Source of the DNA: Onthophagus taurus
Lineage: Eukaryota; Arthropoda; Insecta; Coleoptera; Scarabaeidae
Length of the DNA: 64,000 bases
Assembly: GCF_036711975.1 (NCBI RefSeq)
Contig: NC_091966.1
Coordinates: forward strand, 30,635,501 to 30,699,500
Direction: 5' to 3'
In this document: piece by piece, positions 39,315 through 50,559 of the stretch
How the letters are laid out: each line of letters starts with the position of its first letter
Position numbering within the stretch: the first letter of the stretch is position 1
Notes under the pieces: generated by a model
Seen by the model: the letters and a program-made list of their open reading frames with translations, nothing else
Databases searched by the model: none
What the model was told of the DNA's origin: nothing
Position numbers and translations under genes: made by a program

Positions 39315-40396
39315 GAAATATGTTTTATATGAGAAAATATATTAGTGTTATTCATACTTAATTCATAATTTAAGAGTGTTGGAGATAATGATGTGGTTTT
39401 ATAAACATTTATCAAGATGGCTAATGACAAATTGTAATAAATTTAGAAGTGTTTTGCGTTGTTGAGATCTAACTCATTAGACAGTAAACTGTATTAAGTA
39501 TTACTTATATAATGATAATAGATGTTAACAGATGGCGTTAGGTGATACATAGAAGCTTGGGTTTCAATTTATTTCAATTTTATGGAGAGTAGTTAAGTTA
39601 TGGAGGTTCACAAATCATTACCCGTTTTCATTTTAGCCCAGCGTTTCTGACACCCAATTTTTTAAAGTCGTATTGGATTCATAAATTATATTCTGAATCC
39701 ATAACTTAAATCTCATGTAACTCATGTTTTGGTATTTTAAAAAGTTTGCTATCGAAATGCAACAAGTCTAATTTCCAATTTAAATTATACTATAGCCGTT
39801 TTGGTAGAACCTCATCCATGGGCATTTTATTTATTTGCCATAATAAGTAAACAGGTTTATATTTTATTCATTGCGGAATAGGAAAATGATTATTTTACAA
39901 AATAGTCATTTTGCTAAAAAAATGTGATATCCATAGTGCAAAAATGTTTACTAGGAATTTAGGATGATAAGTTATGCTCTTAATCACCCCGTATATGTAA
40001 CCACCACAAAGTGCTTAGTTATTTCGAAATTGGTTCCATGAAAAGATATCATTGTTTGTAAAAAAAAAATGTATAAAAAAATGTTGTTTACTTTAAATAA
40101 TAAGATAAAAAAAATCTGGTTAAAATAAAATTTGATTTTTAAATGTTAAAGTATAATTTAAAAACATTTTAATTGTATTATACAATAAAGTTATATATAT
40201 ATGGTCACTATGATATAAAATCATAGTAAGCTGTGGGATGAACAAGCGAAGGAAGAAGAGAAAATGGCGGCCGGCAGCTAAAGCAACATCCCTGACCCTG
40301 TCAGATAGGGCATCAACCCTGCATTTAGGTTGGGCGTGAAACAAACTGCCATTTTCTCGTTTCGTCTTCGATTTTTTTCTCTGAAATTGAACTTAC

Positions 40397-40708
40397 CTCG
40401 TATTTCATATTTGCCAGCCTCAACCATGTCTCAACTTTAAGACAATACGGCGATAAAGACGGTAGCAACGGGGTCCGGGAGAACTGATACAAATAAACCA
40501 CGTCTTTCTCGAAATTCGCTTTGTGGACGAGGACTTTGGGCGGAGCCGGCTCTTTCGCGGTCGGTTGTTGCTGCTGTTGAGCATCACCGCCGGCTTCCAA
40601 TTTTGCCTCTTCGGCTTTTTCAGTCGCAGCCGCCGGACTTTCCTCCTTGATCATCTCCTTTGTTTCCGTTTGAGCGACCGGTACATTATTCTCCTCCGTG
40701 GTAGCCAT
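40397..40708 (-). CDS. fax: failed axon connections protein, first coding exon
   Basis: The exon encodes 104 residues starting at an ATG in good context (AAGACGATGG). Residues 1-58 form an acidic, Ala/Glu/Gln-rich disordered leader with a QQQQQ run. Residues 59-104 contain the Fax signature VLVHKANFEKDVVYLYQFSR followed by TPLLPSLSPYCLKVETWLRL and NMKYE, the start of the GST-like thioredoxin fold; PSLSPYCLK is where a GST or metaxin would carry its active-site-like segment. The donor GTAAGT follows KYE at 40396-40391 in phase 0 and joins NVDHK at 309. Reading on past the donor gives VSSISEKKIED, which is intron. Fax has a role in axonogenesis in Drosophila; cellular function remains partly unclear in the family. 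Confidence 0.95.
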
Positions 40709-41110
40709 CGTCTTCTATTTCTTGAAATAAAACGCCGTTTGCACTACAAGAACTACGGTTTAAAACGCGTATCACGATCTATCTGATGATAGAACAAAGA
40801 AAAAATTGATTATTTTTTCTGGTGGCGGCGTCTCAGAGGCACGAATTCTGATCGAAGAAGAATCAGGTCTGAAAGAGATGCTTATGGGCTTGCTCAAACA
40901 GAGGTCTGCACCGTACACAAACGTAAGAACGTGTGTCGCTCGTCGCCGGTCTCTCGTAGCAAGCCGATGAAGAGTGTGGGGAGGGCGCGGCGTGACGTCA
41001 CTTACTCCCTATTTCCTTTCCCCACCATACCTCCATCCCTACAATTACTTGCGCGCATCGAACATCATGGTTGCCATGCACATGCACCTCAATGCGCATA
41101 GGGTGGGGCC
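40709..41110 (-). promoter_or_regulatory. fax: fax 5' UTR and promoter region
   Basis: Upstream of the fax ATG the composition rises to GC-rich with no TATA box visible, as in a dispersed promoter. A perfect palindromic CRE, TGACGTCA, lies at 40993-41000, about 285 bp upstream of the ATG. An X-box half-site, GTTGCCATG, is at about 41069-41077. The exact transcription start cannot be read from sequence. Confidence 0.5.
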
Positions 41111-42040
41111 CTTATTTTTCTTTTTAGAATATTCTATTCTATTTCAAATTCAATGATATATATTACTCCTATTATATTAATGAACATTTCTATACAATAT
41201 ACAACAAATTAACATAATAGAAGATTTGTATTAATACCGATTTATCAAAAATAAGTGATGCCTAATCAGAATTACAGTTTTTAACAAGAATATTAATAAT
41301 CAATATTCATCTAAGAATTGATGCTTCAACTTGTAGTTTAGGACCAAATGAATGAGAGTTCCACATATTAACCTGATGTGAAGTAAGCATTTAAATATAA
41401 GGTTATTAGGCAACCCACCCCAAGCTAAGTATGTGCGTGTTACACTTATATCCATACCCAGTTAAGTGTCACAATGAGTCCGAATACGGTGAATTTATCT
41501 TGAAAAATTACCAACCGGAAGTGAAAATAAAAACAATAGTTGATAGCTATTTTCAAGAAAAATCTATTTTTTGTACTGCGTTCGTAATTGTGCCACATTA
41601 TTTCAATCCAAACAAGGGATTTTGCAAGAAAACCCTTCTGTTTTGTGATTAAGTGTGCTAAGAGTATATAAACGACAGAAAAGTGTTCACCACTGTGTGT
41701 TTTCTAATAGGATTCTTAACTTTTCTTATTTACTGGTTAGTTATAGAGAGTAAAATTACAATTTTAGATCCTTTACATAATGGAGATAGAATAATAATGT
41801 TGCCACATTTTATGCTATGAATGAAGCTACCTACAATAAGGTCTATAAGAAAAAATGAAGAGGCCATTACAAAAAGTGTAGCATCTTCTACGAGTACGAC
41901 TTCATACATAAGGATTGTTACAAACTACTAGGGAACACATCTCAAAAAAAGATTACAATTGATACCAATGGAATTATAAATAAAGGTTATGAAAGAAGCC
42001 ATATTTTTATGCAAGTCATGGTTGGCTTCAAAGATTCAAC
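41110..42040. other. intergenic, nothing recognised
   Basis: AT-rich DNA upstream of fax. The 73-codon ORF at 41431 has no recognisable features. The segment ends at a perfect hairpin: AAGACATTCTTTA at 42043-42055 and TAAAGAATGTCTT at 42061-42073 with a 5-nt loop. Confidence 0.4.
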
Positions 42041-42059
42041 CAAAGACATTCTTTAAATA

Positions 42060-43361
42060 ATAAAGAATGTCTTAATAGTAAGATTGAAAGGTAAACAAGC
42101 ACCTGATGTGGCGCAACAATATCCAGCAAACTAACCAGGTGAGATGAGCATAGGTTGTTTTGGAAAAACTGTCAGAAAGAAACTATTGGGGAAAAGCTTA
42201 TTATTTAAAACTTATAATATGGATCACCTAATAAAGCAACGAAATGTCATATAACTATGCTTTTCTGCAAACCATTATTTGTTAATACATCAAAAACCTC
42301 ACTTTCAAAAACCTTGTTTATTGGATGGTTAATAAAAGTCTGGATTATTGATGTAATGGATAAAATAATGGGAAATTTTTCCAGGACAACTGGATTCAAA
42401 ATGGGAAATACATTCTTCCATGCCGTCTACTGCGCTGATGATGCAGTCCTTATTGCAGATTCTGAAGACAACCTCCAAACGTTACTACATTCTTCTAACA
42501 CTAAAGAAAAAGAATTAAATATGCTCATCAACACCGACAAAACCAAATGCTTAGTAACATCCAAGGAACTAATAAGATGTAAGACCGACTCCAAGACTGT
42601 GGAATAAGTGAATCGCGTCAATATTTGGTGGCAGAAATAACAAGCCACGGATTAACGAAGTGAGAGAGCCAACAATGAAAGCTGCTCGATTTTCGGGATG
42701 CCTACGAAAGATTGTTTGGTAGAACAAATACTTTCATGGCTCTCTATTCAATGGCTATAAGAGAGATCAGGAGTCTACAACTGATGAGAACAGTCGAGAT
42801 GAAAAAGAAGTATACAAGGCAACATTCTACACGACAGAATACGGAACAAAGATATCAGACAACAATGCGGAATACAAGATACATATAAAAAGAATGGAAG
42901 ACGACAGACTCATTAAATTGGAAAAATCAATAACTAAGTCGGAAAAAAATTACAGACAAGACCACTAAAACGATGACGAGAATGTTGGACCTCATCTTCC
43001 GTGGGAATTTTAGATTTTGGTAATGAACAGGCTGTAGGCTACCATTATGAATATCGACATTAGAAAGAAGAAGAAAGAGAAACATCTCAACCTTCATGTT
43101 TTCTTTGCGCATCTCTGTGAGAGAATGACCATTTGCAGTATTACCAGTATGTGTATAAATGCTAATTCACTTTATTTCTTAATGCTTTCGCCGCGTGCTA
43201 GTAATATTATTATTAATTTTGTCAGGTTTTCGGAATGTATTATAGGTTAGGTGGTAGAGCAGTCTCCGGACTGAACCTCGCCTATACAGCAAATCATGTT
43301 AATTGTATTTTTGTTATATGCAAAATAAAGGCCTTTATTATTATTATTATTACTATTATTA
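42060..43361 (+). mobile_element. degenerate non-LTR retrotransposon (LINE) with 3' microsatellite tail
   Basis: The clearest part is the ORF at 42257-42607, containing FHAVYCADDAVLIADSEDNL and LNMLINTDKTKCLV: the catalytic motif (here CADD for YADD) and the following segment of a LINE reverse transcriptase. Downstream frames give REPTMKAARFSGCLRKIVW, KRMEDDRLIKLEKSI and a Lys/Glu-rich end, as in the C-terminus of such ORFs. The 3' end has an AATAAAGG motif followed by a (TTA)n tract at 43335-43360. Upstream, about 42090, QAPDVAQQYP may be a decayed 'KAPGPDGI' motif. Inactive; stops and frameshifts throughout. Confidence 0.8.
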
Positions 43362-43365
43362 ATGT

Positions 43366-46300
43366 GAAATAAGGTCTCCAGTTTCAAAGAAATGTTAATA
43401 AATGTTTATTCAAATATGAGGAGGCTTATAAACATTTTATCAGAAACCAAACACAACGGTTAATTAGTGACTTCATTGTAAAATCTGATGATTATCTGTG
43501 ATCTAATGACATCTTTATGATTTCATTACAAGGTGATAGGACTCTCTCTCCTATGGCGGTGCAGTCCAATCATGCCCTCTCTCAATTTTTGCTACTACTT
43601 TTTATTAAGCTACTCAATCCACACAGCAACTGCCCTAGGCAGGGTTCTGAAAAGACTATAGGTACCAATTTTAATTTATTCTGTTGGCTCCATATGTTCA
43701 GTATGAATTAAATATTGTTTACGTCACAGAGAATCCTTTAAACATAACGACTTCAATGAAAGTAATGATAAGTAATGATATATAGATTGGCTCCTTATAG
43801 TTCCATGTTATACAATAGAACACATTTAAGTGTATTCAAAGTGAAAAATCAATTACACCTCATAATACAGTTTTAACGCGAGACTATCCTAACGGAATGG
43901 AACTATAAAACAAAACTTAGATTAGACTACGTTTTATTGAAAATATAATCGATGCTGCAATGGGAAGGATTCATGATAACAGGTCTTGGTACATGTATTA
44001 TAATCATACACAGAGATATTACCCAGTTGTCACTTTATGTTCTGAAGTTAAAGTTTGTTTTCTGAAATTGTAGTGGAAATTGTATTAATTTACAAAACGT
44101 AAATGAGTTCAAGTTCAGGAACAAAAAGTACGTCTTGTATCTATGTAATTTTATATTGTGATGTTAAATTTTCGTTTTCTGAAATTGAAGGTGAAAGATG
44201 TGAAAACTGCTGCAGCCATGCAGTGGCTGTCACTAAAATAAAACAAATCTGTACATATTCTTGTATATTAGTTTTTTTTAATCTTTATTGGGTTAATATT
44301 TGGCACATTCATTTATTATCACCTTTTTCCAATATTTACGTAACACAAAGTAATTAACAAAACTAATTTATTGCTTTTACGTCGTGTTGGCCCTTCCCTC
44401 TAGTCGTTTATTACTTGAAAATCATCCCATGTGTATTGGTCACCATAACAACGACCGTGCTAAAAACATTTACTTTTCTATATTCCACAAAATCCAAAAA
44501 TTTATCGAAATGTCTCAGTATAAGATAACATTTTAATATCGTTCATTTGGTAGCTACGTTGAAAAAACTATTGCTTTATCACAAAATTAACAATCTAAAA
44601 TACAGGAGGTTGAATAATTCTCGGAAAAAATGGTTTCTGATATTATTGTTATGAATTTTATTCGTGAACCTTGTAGATCATTGATATAACATTATTGAAT
44701 GCAATTTTTGCAATTACTTTAATTTTATTAAGAAAATTACCATGATTAATTAATAGCTGCAGTTTTGTGATGAGAGCAAGTGTAATGATTTAGGAATTAT
44801 GTAATCAGTAGATACGCAGTGAGCATATATGTAGTTAGTGTAAAATCTAAGAGTTAACAATTTTTTCTTATTCTATTTTTGTAATGAATTATAGTGAACT
44901 GTGTAATTAAAAATATTGGTCAATACTTTCATTTTAGACTATTAGGATATTATCACCCATAGAATAGATATCCTTGCTAATGATAGCTTACTAAAGATGG
45001 AATAACATTCTAAAAACAAGGTACTTTCAAGCTTGTGAACATAAATATCAGAAATTATACTCCATGTGGGTGGCCATTGGCGAATCATCATTCCTCTTGT
45101 ACATAGTATCATTAAACATGAAACTTTTGTTTGCAGACATGAGTGAGAATTTCCAAGACACGTAGAAGGTCATAATTCTCAACCTCAATTAGGATTTTGG
45201 AGTGTTGGCGTTACTTCCAATCGGCCTGATGGAACGGTCTTCTTTATGCGATTTAATAAGACATTTAATGGATAACTGTTTGGTGGGAATGAATGTTTCG
45301 CAACTTCATTGCATGCATGAACTAGTTGCAAAGTAGCTTAACACAGGACTTGCTTTTTGAACATTCCTGCACATTCACATCGAACATCACATTCATGCCA
45401 CACGTGTTTATATTTTGTGCTTCCAGAACGATACTTCAAATCAGTAGATGAAATTTTTGTATTCACTGTGCACGACTACTTTTAATTTAGCCAGAAGATT
45501 ATGCAGTACATATACTTTTCAAGAAAAAATCGTCTTTGTCAAATATATGTTTAGAGTCCTTAGAGCACCACATTGCTGATTTGCTATACATAATACAATT
45601 ATATTTTAATTCTTTCTACAGCCATTAGTGCCATTTCCTTTGCATTCAATTTATTCATAGACCACTTAGAGAACTGCAACTTAGTAAAGTACATCCTGGT
45701 ACGGTAAAATTAAGGAGACAGCATACAATGCCCCACTGAAATAATTTATCATCCTGTCTACAAAAAAATAAACCGTCTCGGAATTCCAATGACGCACCAA
45801 GCTCCTCATTAATTAATTCACCACGGAAAAGCTACGACCAACTTCAAGTATTGAATCAGGTTAATTTTAGATAAATAAAATTTTTTATGCGTAACAAATG
45901 TTAATATAGCAAAAATAATATTTGATTGACTAAATGTTAAGTAGATTTATTTTATTTTGTCTTAATTTTGTAGTGAACATTTCAAAAACAACTTTGTTGT
46001 TATAACTAAAATTAAAAACATAACAAGCATGTTTATAATTAAACATCACCCCAATTACTCAATAAAAACATCTAATTAGATACTACTTCTTTAATCTAAA
46101 ACACGATAAGACGATTTGAAAACATAAAACAATCTTTAAAAATAATTTTGACGACAGTTTTCTTGAGATGTTGCGTAAGATAATAATAAAATAACCCGAT
46201 GTGCAACTTAATTAAACTCATTAATTTCGTGCTATCATCTATAACACGATTTTTATAAGAAGTATTCAAGCCGAAGCTTAACAGAAAAAAGACTAAAATG

Positions 46301-47173
46301 AGTTAATTTAGTAGTCAATGACCCCTTCCCTCTTATAACTAGATTAATAAGTTAATGGCAATCCGGCGAGCGTATGATTCATGAAAAGAGCCCTTCGTTT
46401 CGATTACGTCATCGGAAAATCGGGGGACTGAAATAGATGCTGACAAAAGAAAAGGTTATCTGCGTAATTTGGGGGGTTTTCTGTGTCAAGCAATAAAGAA
46501 AAATATTAATGATTTATGATTTATCAGAATTAAAAAGACATTACTGAGGATAGGCAACCGATTTAACTTATGATATCTATAAACCAATCTGAAATTTATA
46601 TATTTTCAGGCTGATCAGTAAATTTTAAACAAATTAATTTGATAATTACAATTATTTTTAATTATATCTAATTTTGAATTAAATTAATAATATTTACTTA
46701 TATTTCATAAACAAATCATAGGTGTCATTTAGGTTGCCTACATTCTTATACAATAAGAAACTAAACATTTTTTACTAAAAATAAAGATTTACAATTTTAA
46801 GTTTGAATGAATCATTAAAGTATACATATTAACATACATTTATAAATATAATTAAAAGCAAATATTTCAACAGTAACTTTAAATTTTTTCAAAAAAATAA
46901 GGTTGGTAACACATAAAGCTAATTTAAACATCAACTTGACATACCTCAACTTACTTTTAAAGTTTTTACGTAAATTTTTCAATGAATTTATATAATATAC
47001 ATTACGCCTACATCTAATTAATGCCCTAAAACTCATCTCGACCACTTGGAGTTGTATTTTCTGTGATTTTTCCGAGAAATAATACCCAAGAATGACGTGG
47101 ACATAGATAAGTAAGGTTATGTACTTGCCAAACTAGAATACTTTTCCTTGTTAATCTCTCGCAACCAGCAAAA
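43366..47173. other. intergenic, nothing recognised
   Basis: AT-rich DNA between the LINE and GOT1. ORFs here (for example 84 codons at 44103) have no protein-like character. A GC-richer patch with TTACGTCATC lies at about 46360-46450. The last 100 bp should contain the GOT1 5' UTR. Confidence 0.4.
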
Positions 47174-47963
47174 ATGTTTTACGATATAACAGACACGCAA
47201 AGTAAGTTGTAATATGTTCTTTAATTGTACCAAAAATATTAACATTAATTAACAAATTTTTAGAAATTGGTGTTGGGTTGGCAGGTTTTGGGATGTTTTT
47301 CATATTCCTTGGGGTGTTGTTGATATTTGATAAAAGTTTACTGGCGTTGGGCAACGTAAGTAATCAAAAATCTCTTTTTTATTAATTTACTAGTTTCGTT
47401 TCTTTTTAGATATTGTTTATTGCAGGATTAGCTTGCGTCATAGGTTTGGAACGAACCTTTAGGTTCTTCTTTCAGCGGCACAAAGTAAAAGCTTCTGTCG
47501 CATTCTTCGGAGGAATAATCATAGTTTTAGTTGGTTGGCCTCTCATTGGCATGATCTTTGAATCTTATGGCTTTTTCTTATTATTTAGGTATGGTATTGC
47601 ACGATATTGTAGATCTAAACTAAAAACGATGAGCGAATTCGTTAGAGTATTTTATTAAGATTTGATTTTTATTGTGATATTTTGACTGAATGTATTAATC
47701 TCAATGAGTAAAAAGACTTAAATATATGGATTTTTTTTTATTTTTCTTTAATGTTCTGTAAATTAAATAAATTTTGTTTTGCAGTGGATTTTTACCTGTC
47801 GCTGTTAACTTCTTAAGGAGGGTACCAATTTTAGGAACAATACTCAATTTTCCAGGAATCAGTGCTGTATGTTATTGATATTATGTTTTTAAAACGATTA
47901 ATTTACTTTTTTTTATAGATTTTAGATAAATTAACAGGAGACTCTAGTAGAACAAGAGTGTGA
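47174..47963 (+). CDS. Got1: vesicle transport protein GOT1
   Basis: Got1 is a small tetraspan membrane protein of early Golgi/COPII vesicles involved in ER-to-Golgi transport. Five coding exons are read: 47174-47201, 47264-47355, 47410-47588, 47785-47866 and 47919-47963, all with GT/AG borders and a continuous frame, giving 141 residues (human GOT1B has 138). It begins MFYDITDTQKIGVGLAGFGM. Hydrophobic segments lie at about 11-30, 41-53, 68-90 and 92-110. Family hallmarks are FDKSLLALGN (31-40), GLERTFRFFFQRHKVK (52-67), GWPLIGMIFE (82-91), RRVPILG (111-117) and NFPGI (121-125), with a hydrophilic C-terminus ending RTRV. The introns are 62, 54, 196 and 52 bp. An ATTAAA at 48243-48248 could serve as poly(A) signal; it abuts a P-type transposon insertion. 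Identification is firm; the symbol is by orthology. Confidence 0.95.
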
Positions 47964-48251
47964 CAAGATACCGTATGTGTACAAATAGAAGTGTAGCTAG
48001 TTAATTATTGGTTATATTTGTTGTAAATGGTCATCAAAATCGATTTATGTTTTTTTTATCATTTATACCTTTCAAGCTAAATTTTTTCTTATCATATAAT
48101 TGTAACAACGTAAAAAATATATGTTAAATATATCACTTAATTCTTATTTTTTGTATTTTAGGTGTAAACCTTAGCTATAATTAATCATAAACCATACTTA
48201 AGTTAAAGTATGTTTAATAAGTTGCCTATACCTTATTATATTATTAAATTC

Positions 48252-49904
48252 CAAAGAAATTGTATAACTAGAAGCACATATAAACACCAAGAGTTGAAGC
48301 CAGTGTTCGATGTTTTGTTTACGTTTTCACTCAATCCAGAACGGGACGCGCTCAGATTGGACCATTCGGCCTACGATCACTGAGTATTTCCGAACAGGCC
48401 AATCTTTTTATAGTTTCTTTAAAAATAAATTTACCTGATTAATGTTTATCCATGTTTACCGTACCCTAATAAATGAATAATTCTCTCCTAAGTAAACAAG
48501 GCTTGTGTGAGCATTTGTGTTTTGGCTTTGGCTTTCAGACTATAAGACGCACCTTTTTACATAGAAAAATGGACTCAATTATGGGTGTGTTTTATGGTTT
48601 GAAGGTACCATTCAAATATATTTTTCAATAAATTGTCTCTAAATTTGAGGTGCGTCTTATAATCCGACAAATACGGTATATTTTTCAGAAACAAGATTTC
48701 ATTCAAAATGATGTCAGTTTTCCTAAAGATAGAAAAAAATTATTTCTAACTACAAATTGTCACAAAACCATTTAAGGTTTTTTTTTAGTGCAGTTAGGCG
48801 ACGTTGCGTTGTGGGTATTGTAACAATCCTACTGCACTACAATTTGAACAAGAATACAAAAAACTATTAGTACATACTGGCAGTAAGGGGGCAGAATTTG
48901 AAAATGCAATTGCATGAGATTATACTAATATTTTAAATTGTCCATCAATACTCAAAAATAAAAATGATGAAATTGAAACACTGGACATTATAGACGTTGC
49001 GAACTTAGACAACATGCATTTAACTACCTAACTACTATTTTCTAAAAACTAATATTACTTGTCAATTTTGTTTAAATATAGTAGAAGGAACTGCTATAGA
49101 TACAAAAGGCATATTGAATTTTGACTAAAGCTTCTGAATTTGTAGTCAAACTTTACTTAACTAGAGAAAAAATTATTAGAGACTATAAACGACAAAATGT
49201 ATTATTCAATACCAAGAACAGACTTTTAAAGTTAAGTAATTCCATTTTATTAAGTTTACCTCAAAACATTTATGATCTTTTTGGAGATCATGCGTATGAT
49301 GATGTTATTGATGGGGATGAAATACAACGTATAAAGTTAATAATAACAAAATGTATTAACGTAAAGTTATTTAATGAAACCAAGTTAATAAATCAAGAAC
49401 CTAGGCGTTGACATATGTTAAACAAACAAATATTATTATCAAATCAATGAGAGTTATTTTAAAATTTGTATTTATGAGTTAACTTTTAAGTTTTTTGTTG
49501 TGTAATAAAAATTTTGAAACAAAATACCAATGTTATTTGCAAATACAATATTTTTACTGCAATGTTTACCATGAAAGTACTGTAAATTTCTAATTATATC
49601 ATCTTTAATTTACTTGTAACAAATAAACTGTTCACAATTTATACGGTTACAATAATTATAAATTAATTAATTACAAAAGAACTTAAAGTTTATATTCCTT
49701 AATAAACATTTTAACCATGCTCAATAAAAAAAATAATGATGATATACATTTCTTCATGTACGCCACTGTGTATGTCTGATTTTACCGAAACTATACACGC
49801 CACTGTCAGCGGGACCAATACCAAAACAAACACTCGAACGTTGGCTTCAATCTCGTATACGGGCGGAGATAAGCAATGCTGCTTCTAGTTATACAATTTC
49901 TTTG
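48252..49904 (+). mobile_element. P-type (THAP9-like) DNA transposon remnant with terminal inverted repeats
   Basis: The ends are an exact 25-bp inverted repeat (48252-48276 and 49880-49904; left end begins CAAAGAAATTGTATAACTAG), with further diverged similarity inside. Flanking 8-mers are TTAAATTC (48244-48251) and TTAAATTT (49905-49912), 7 of 8 matching, as expected for the 8-bp duplications of P elements. Inside, frames contain NNPTALQFEQEYKKLLVHTG (from 48822), then NLDNMHLTT, and later the ORF 49121-49411 followed, after a stop, by HMLNKQILLSNQ, matching the C-terminal part of P/THAP9 transposases ('NNPTALQF...', '..HKLNKLILF.NQ'). The THAP domain and most of the catalytic region are missing. 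It sits 289 bp past the GOT1 stop codon. Confidence 0.75.
48538..48665. mobile_element. short inverted-repeat element nested in the P-type transposon
   Basis: TATAAGACGCACCT at 48541-48554 is exactly inverted at 48648-48661, and the similarity extends a few bases outward (GACTATAAG versus GGATTATAAG). The outer end continues as CCGACAAATACGGTAT. This 'TATAAGACGCACC' terminal motif is typical of a widespread miniature DNA element; the class is not certain from sequence alone. Limits given are only those of the paired arms. Confidence 0.55.
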
Positions 49905-49924
49905 TTAAATTTTCTAACTAACTA

Positions 49925-50350
49925 TCTGGAGCATAGGGCCTCAATATGCATCTTCAATCGGCCTCCAGTCCGACTCCTGCATCATAGTCCTCTTCCATGT
50001 TGTCCTGGACCTTCCTTTTATCTGATTGCCCTGTGGATTTCAATTAAGTGACTGTTTCGCGACATTGTTGTGTCTATTCTTCTTGTCCAAGCCATTTGAC
50101 TTCACATAAGTCCCAGCATAAATAGTTTATACATCTCCATTTCGAGAAGTGTTCTAATATTCCACGTTTCTATTATTGTCCGTTGCTTCATGACAAAGGT
50201 CGAAAACTGTAGATCCGTCCAGCTGTTTGTTAAGGTTTCGCTAATGAGTTTATTTAGGACCAGCGAAAGATCAGTCCACAAATCCCAGTTCTGGTGATAG
50301 GATTGCCATCTTCGCCTACCAGACAGGCTTAAAAGGACATGTAGCATTTC
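49925..50350 (-). mobile_element. internally deleted LINE: endonuclease start fused to ORF2 end
   Basis: On the minus strand the frame at 50347-50102 reads IIETWNIRTLLE then YKLFMLGL, continued in another frame by LCEVKW: the beginning of an AP-endonuclease domain (pattern 'TWNVRTL...DILGLCEVRW'). Directly after, from about 50045, comes NPQGNQIKGRSRTTWKRTMM, the extreme C-terminus of a LINE ORF2 (pattern 'NPQGKRKRGRPRTTWRRT'). The whole reverse transcriptase is missing between them. Confidence 0.6.
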
Positions 50351-50559
50351 CTCTACACAGATATTATAATTATACCGCTGTTACTCAGTCCCCAGAGCCT
50401 CCCTTGTAATTCTATCATTTTCCACATTTTGCGTTGCCACCAAGTGCTTAATACCGACAGCAACATCGACATCATCGATCCAATAACTATTGCATCGATT
50501 TCGACTCGATATAATAATGTACGAAATCGGGCATTAGAGTGGTATAAGTTCGACTGTAT

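Larger units (their letters stand above)
310..40396 (-). other. fax: fax intron 1 (40.1 kb)
   Basis: The donor GTAAGT (minus) abuts the KYE codon at 40397 and the acceptor AG lies at 310-311; the reading frame is continuous in phase 0 across it. Almost two thirds of the window is this one intron, whereas other introns here are 52-196 bp. I saw no nested gene with a credible protein; the ORFs inside are short and low-complexity. Contents are listed separately: transposon scraps, satellite-like arrays, palindromic miniature elements, hammerhead-like motifs and GC-rich islands that may be enhancers or alternative promoters. Confidence 0.9.
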
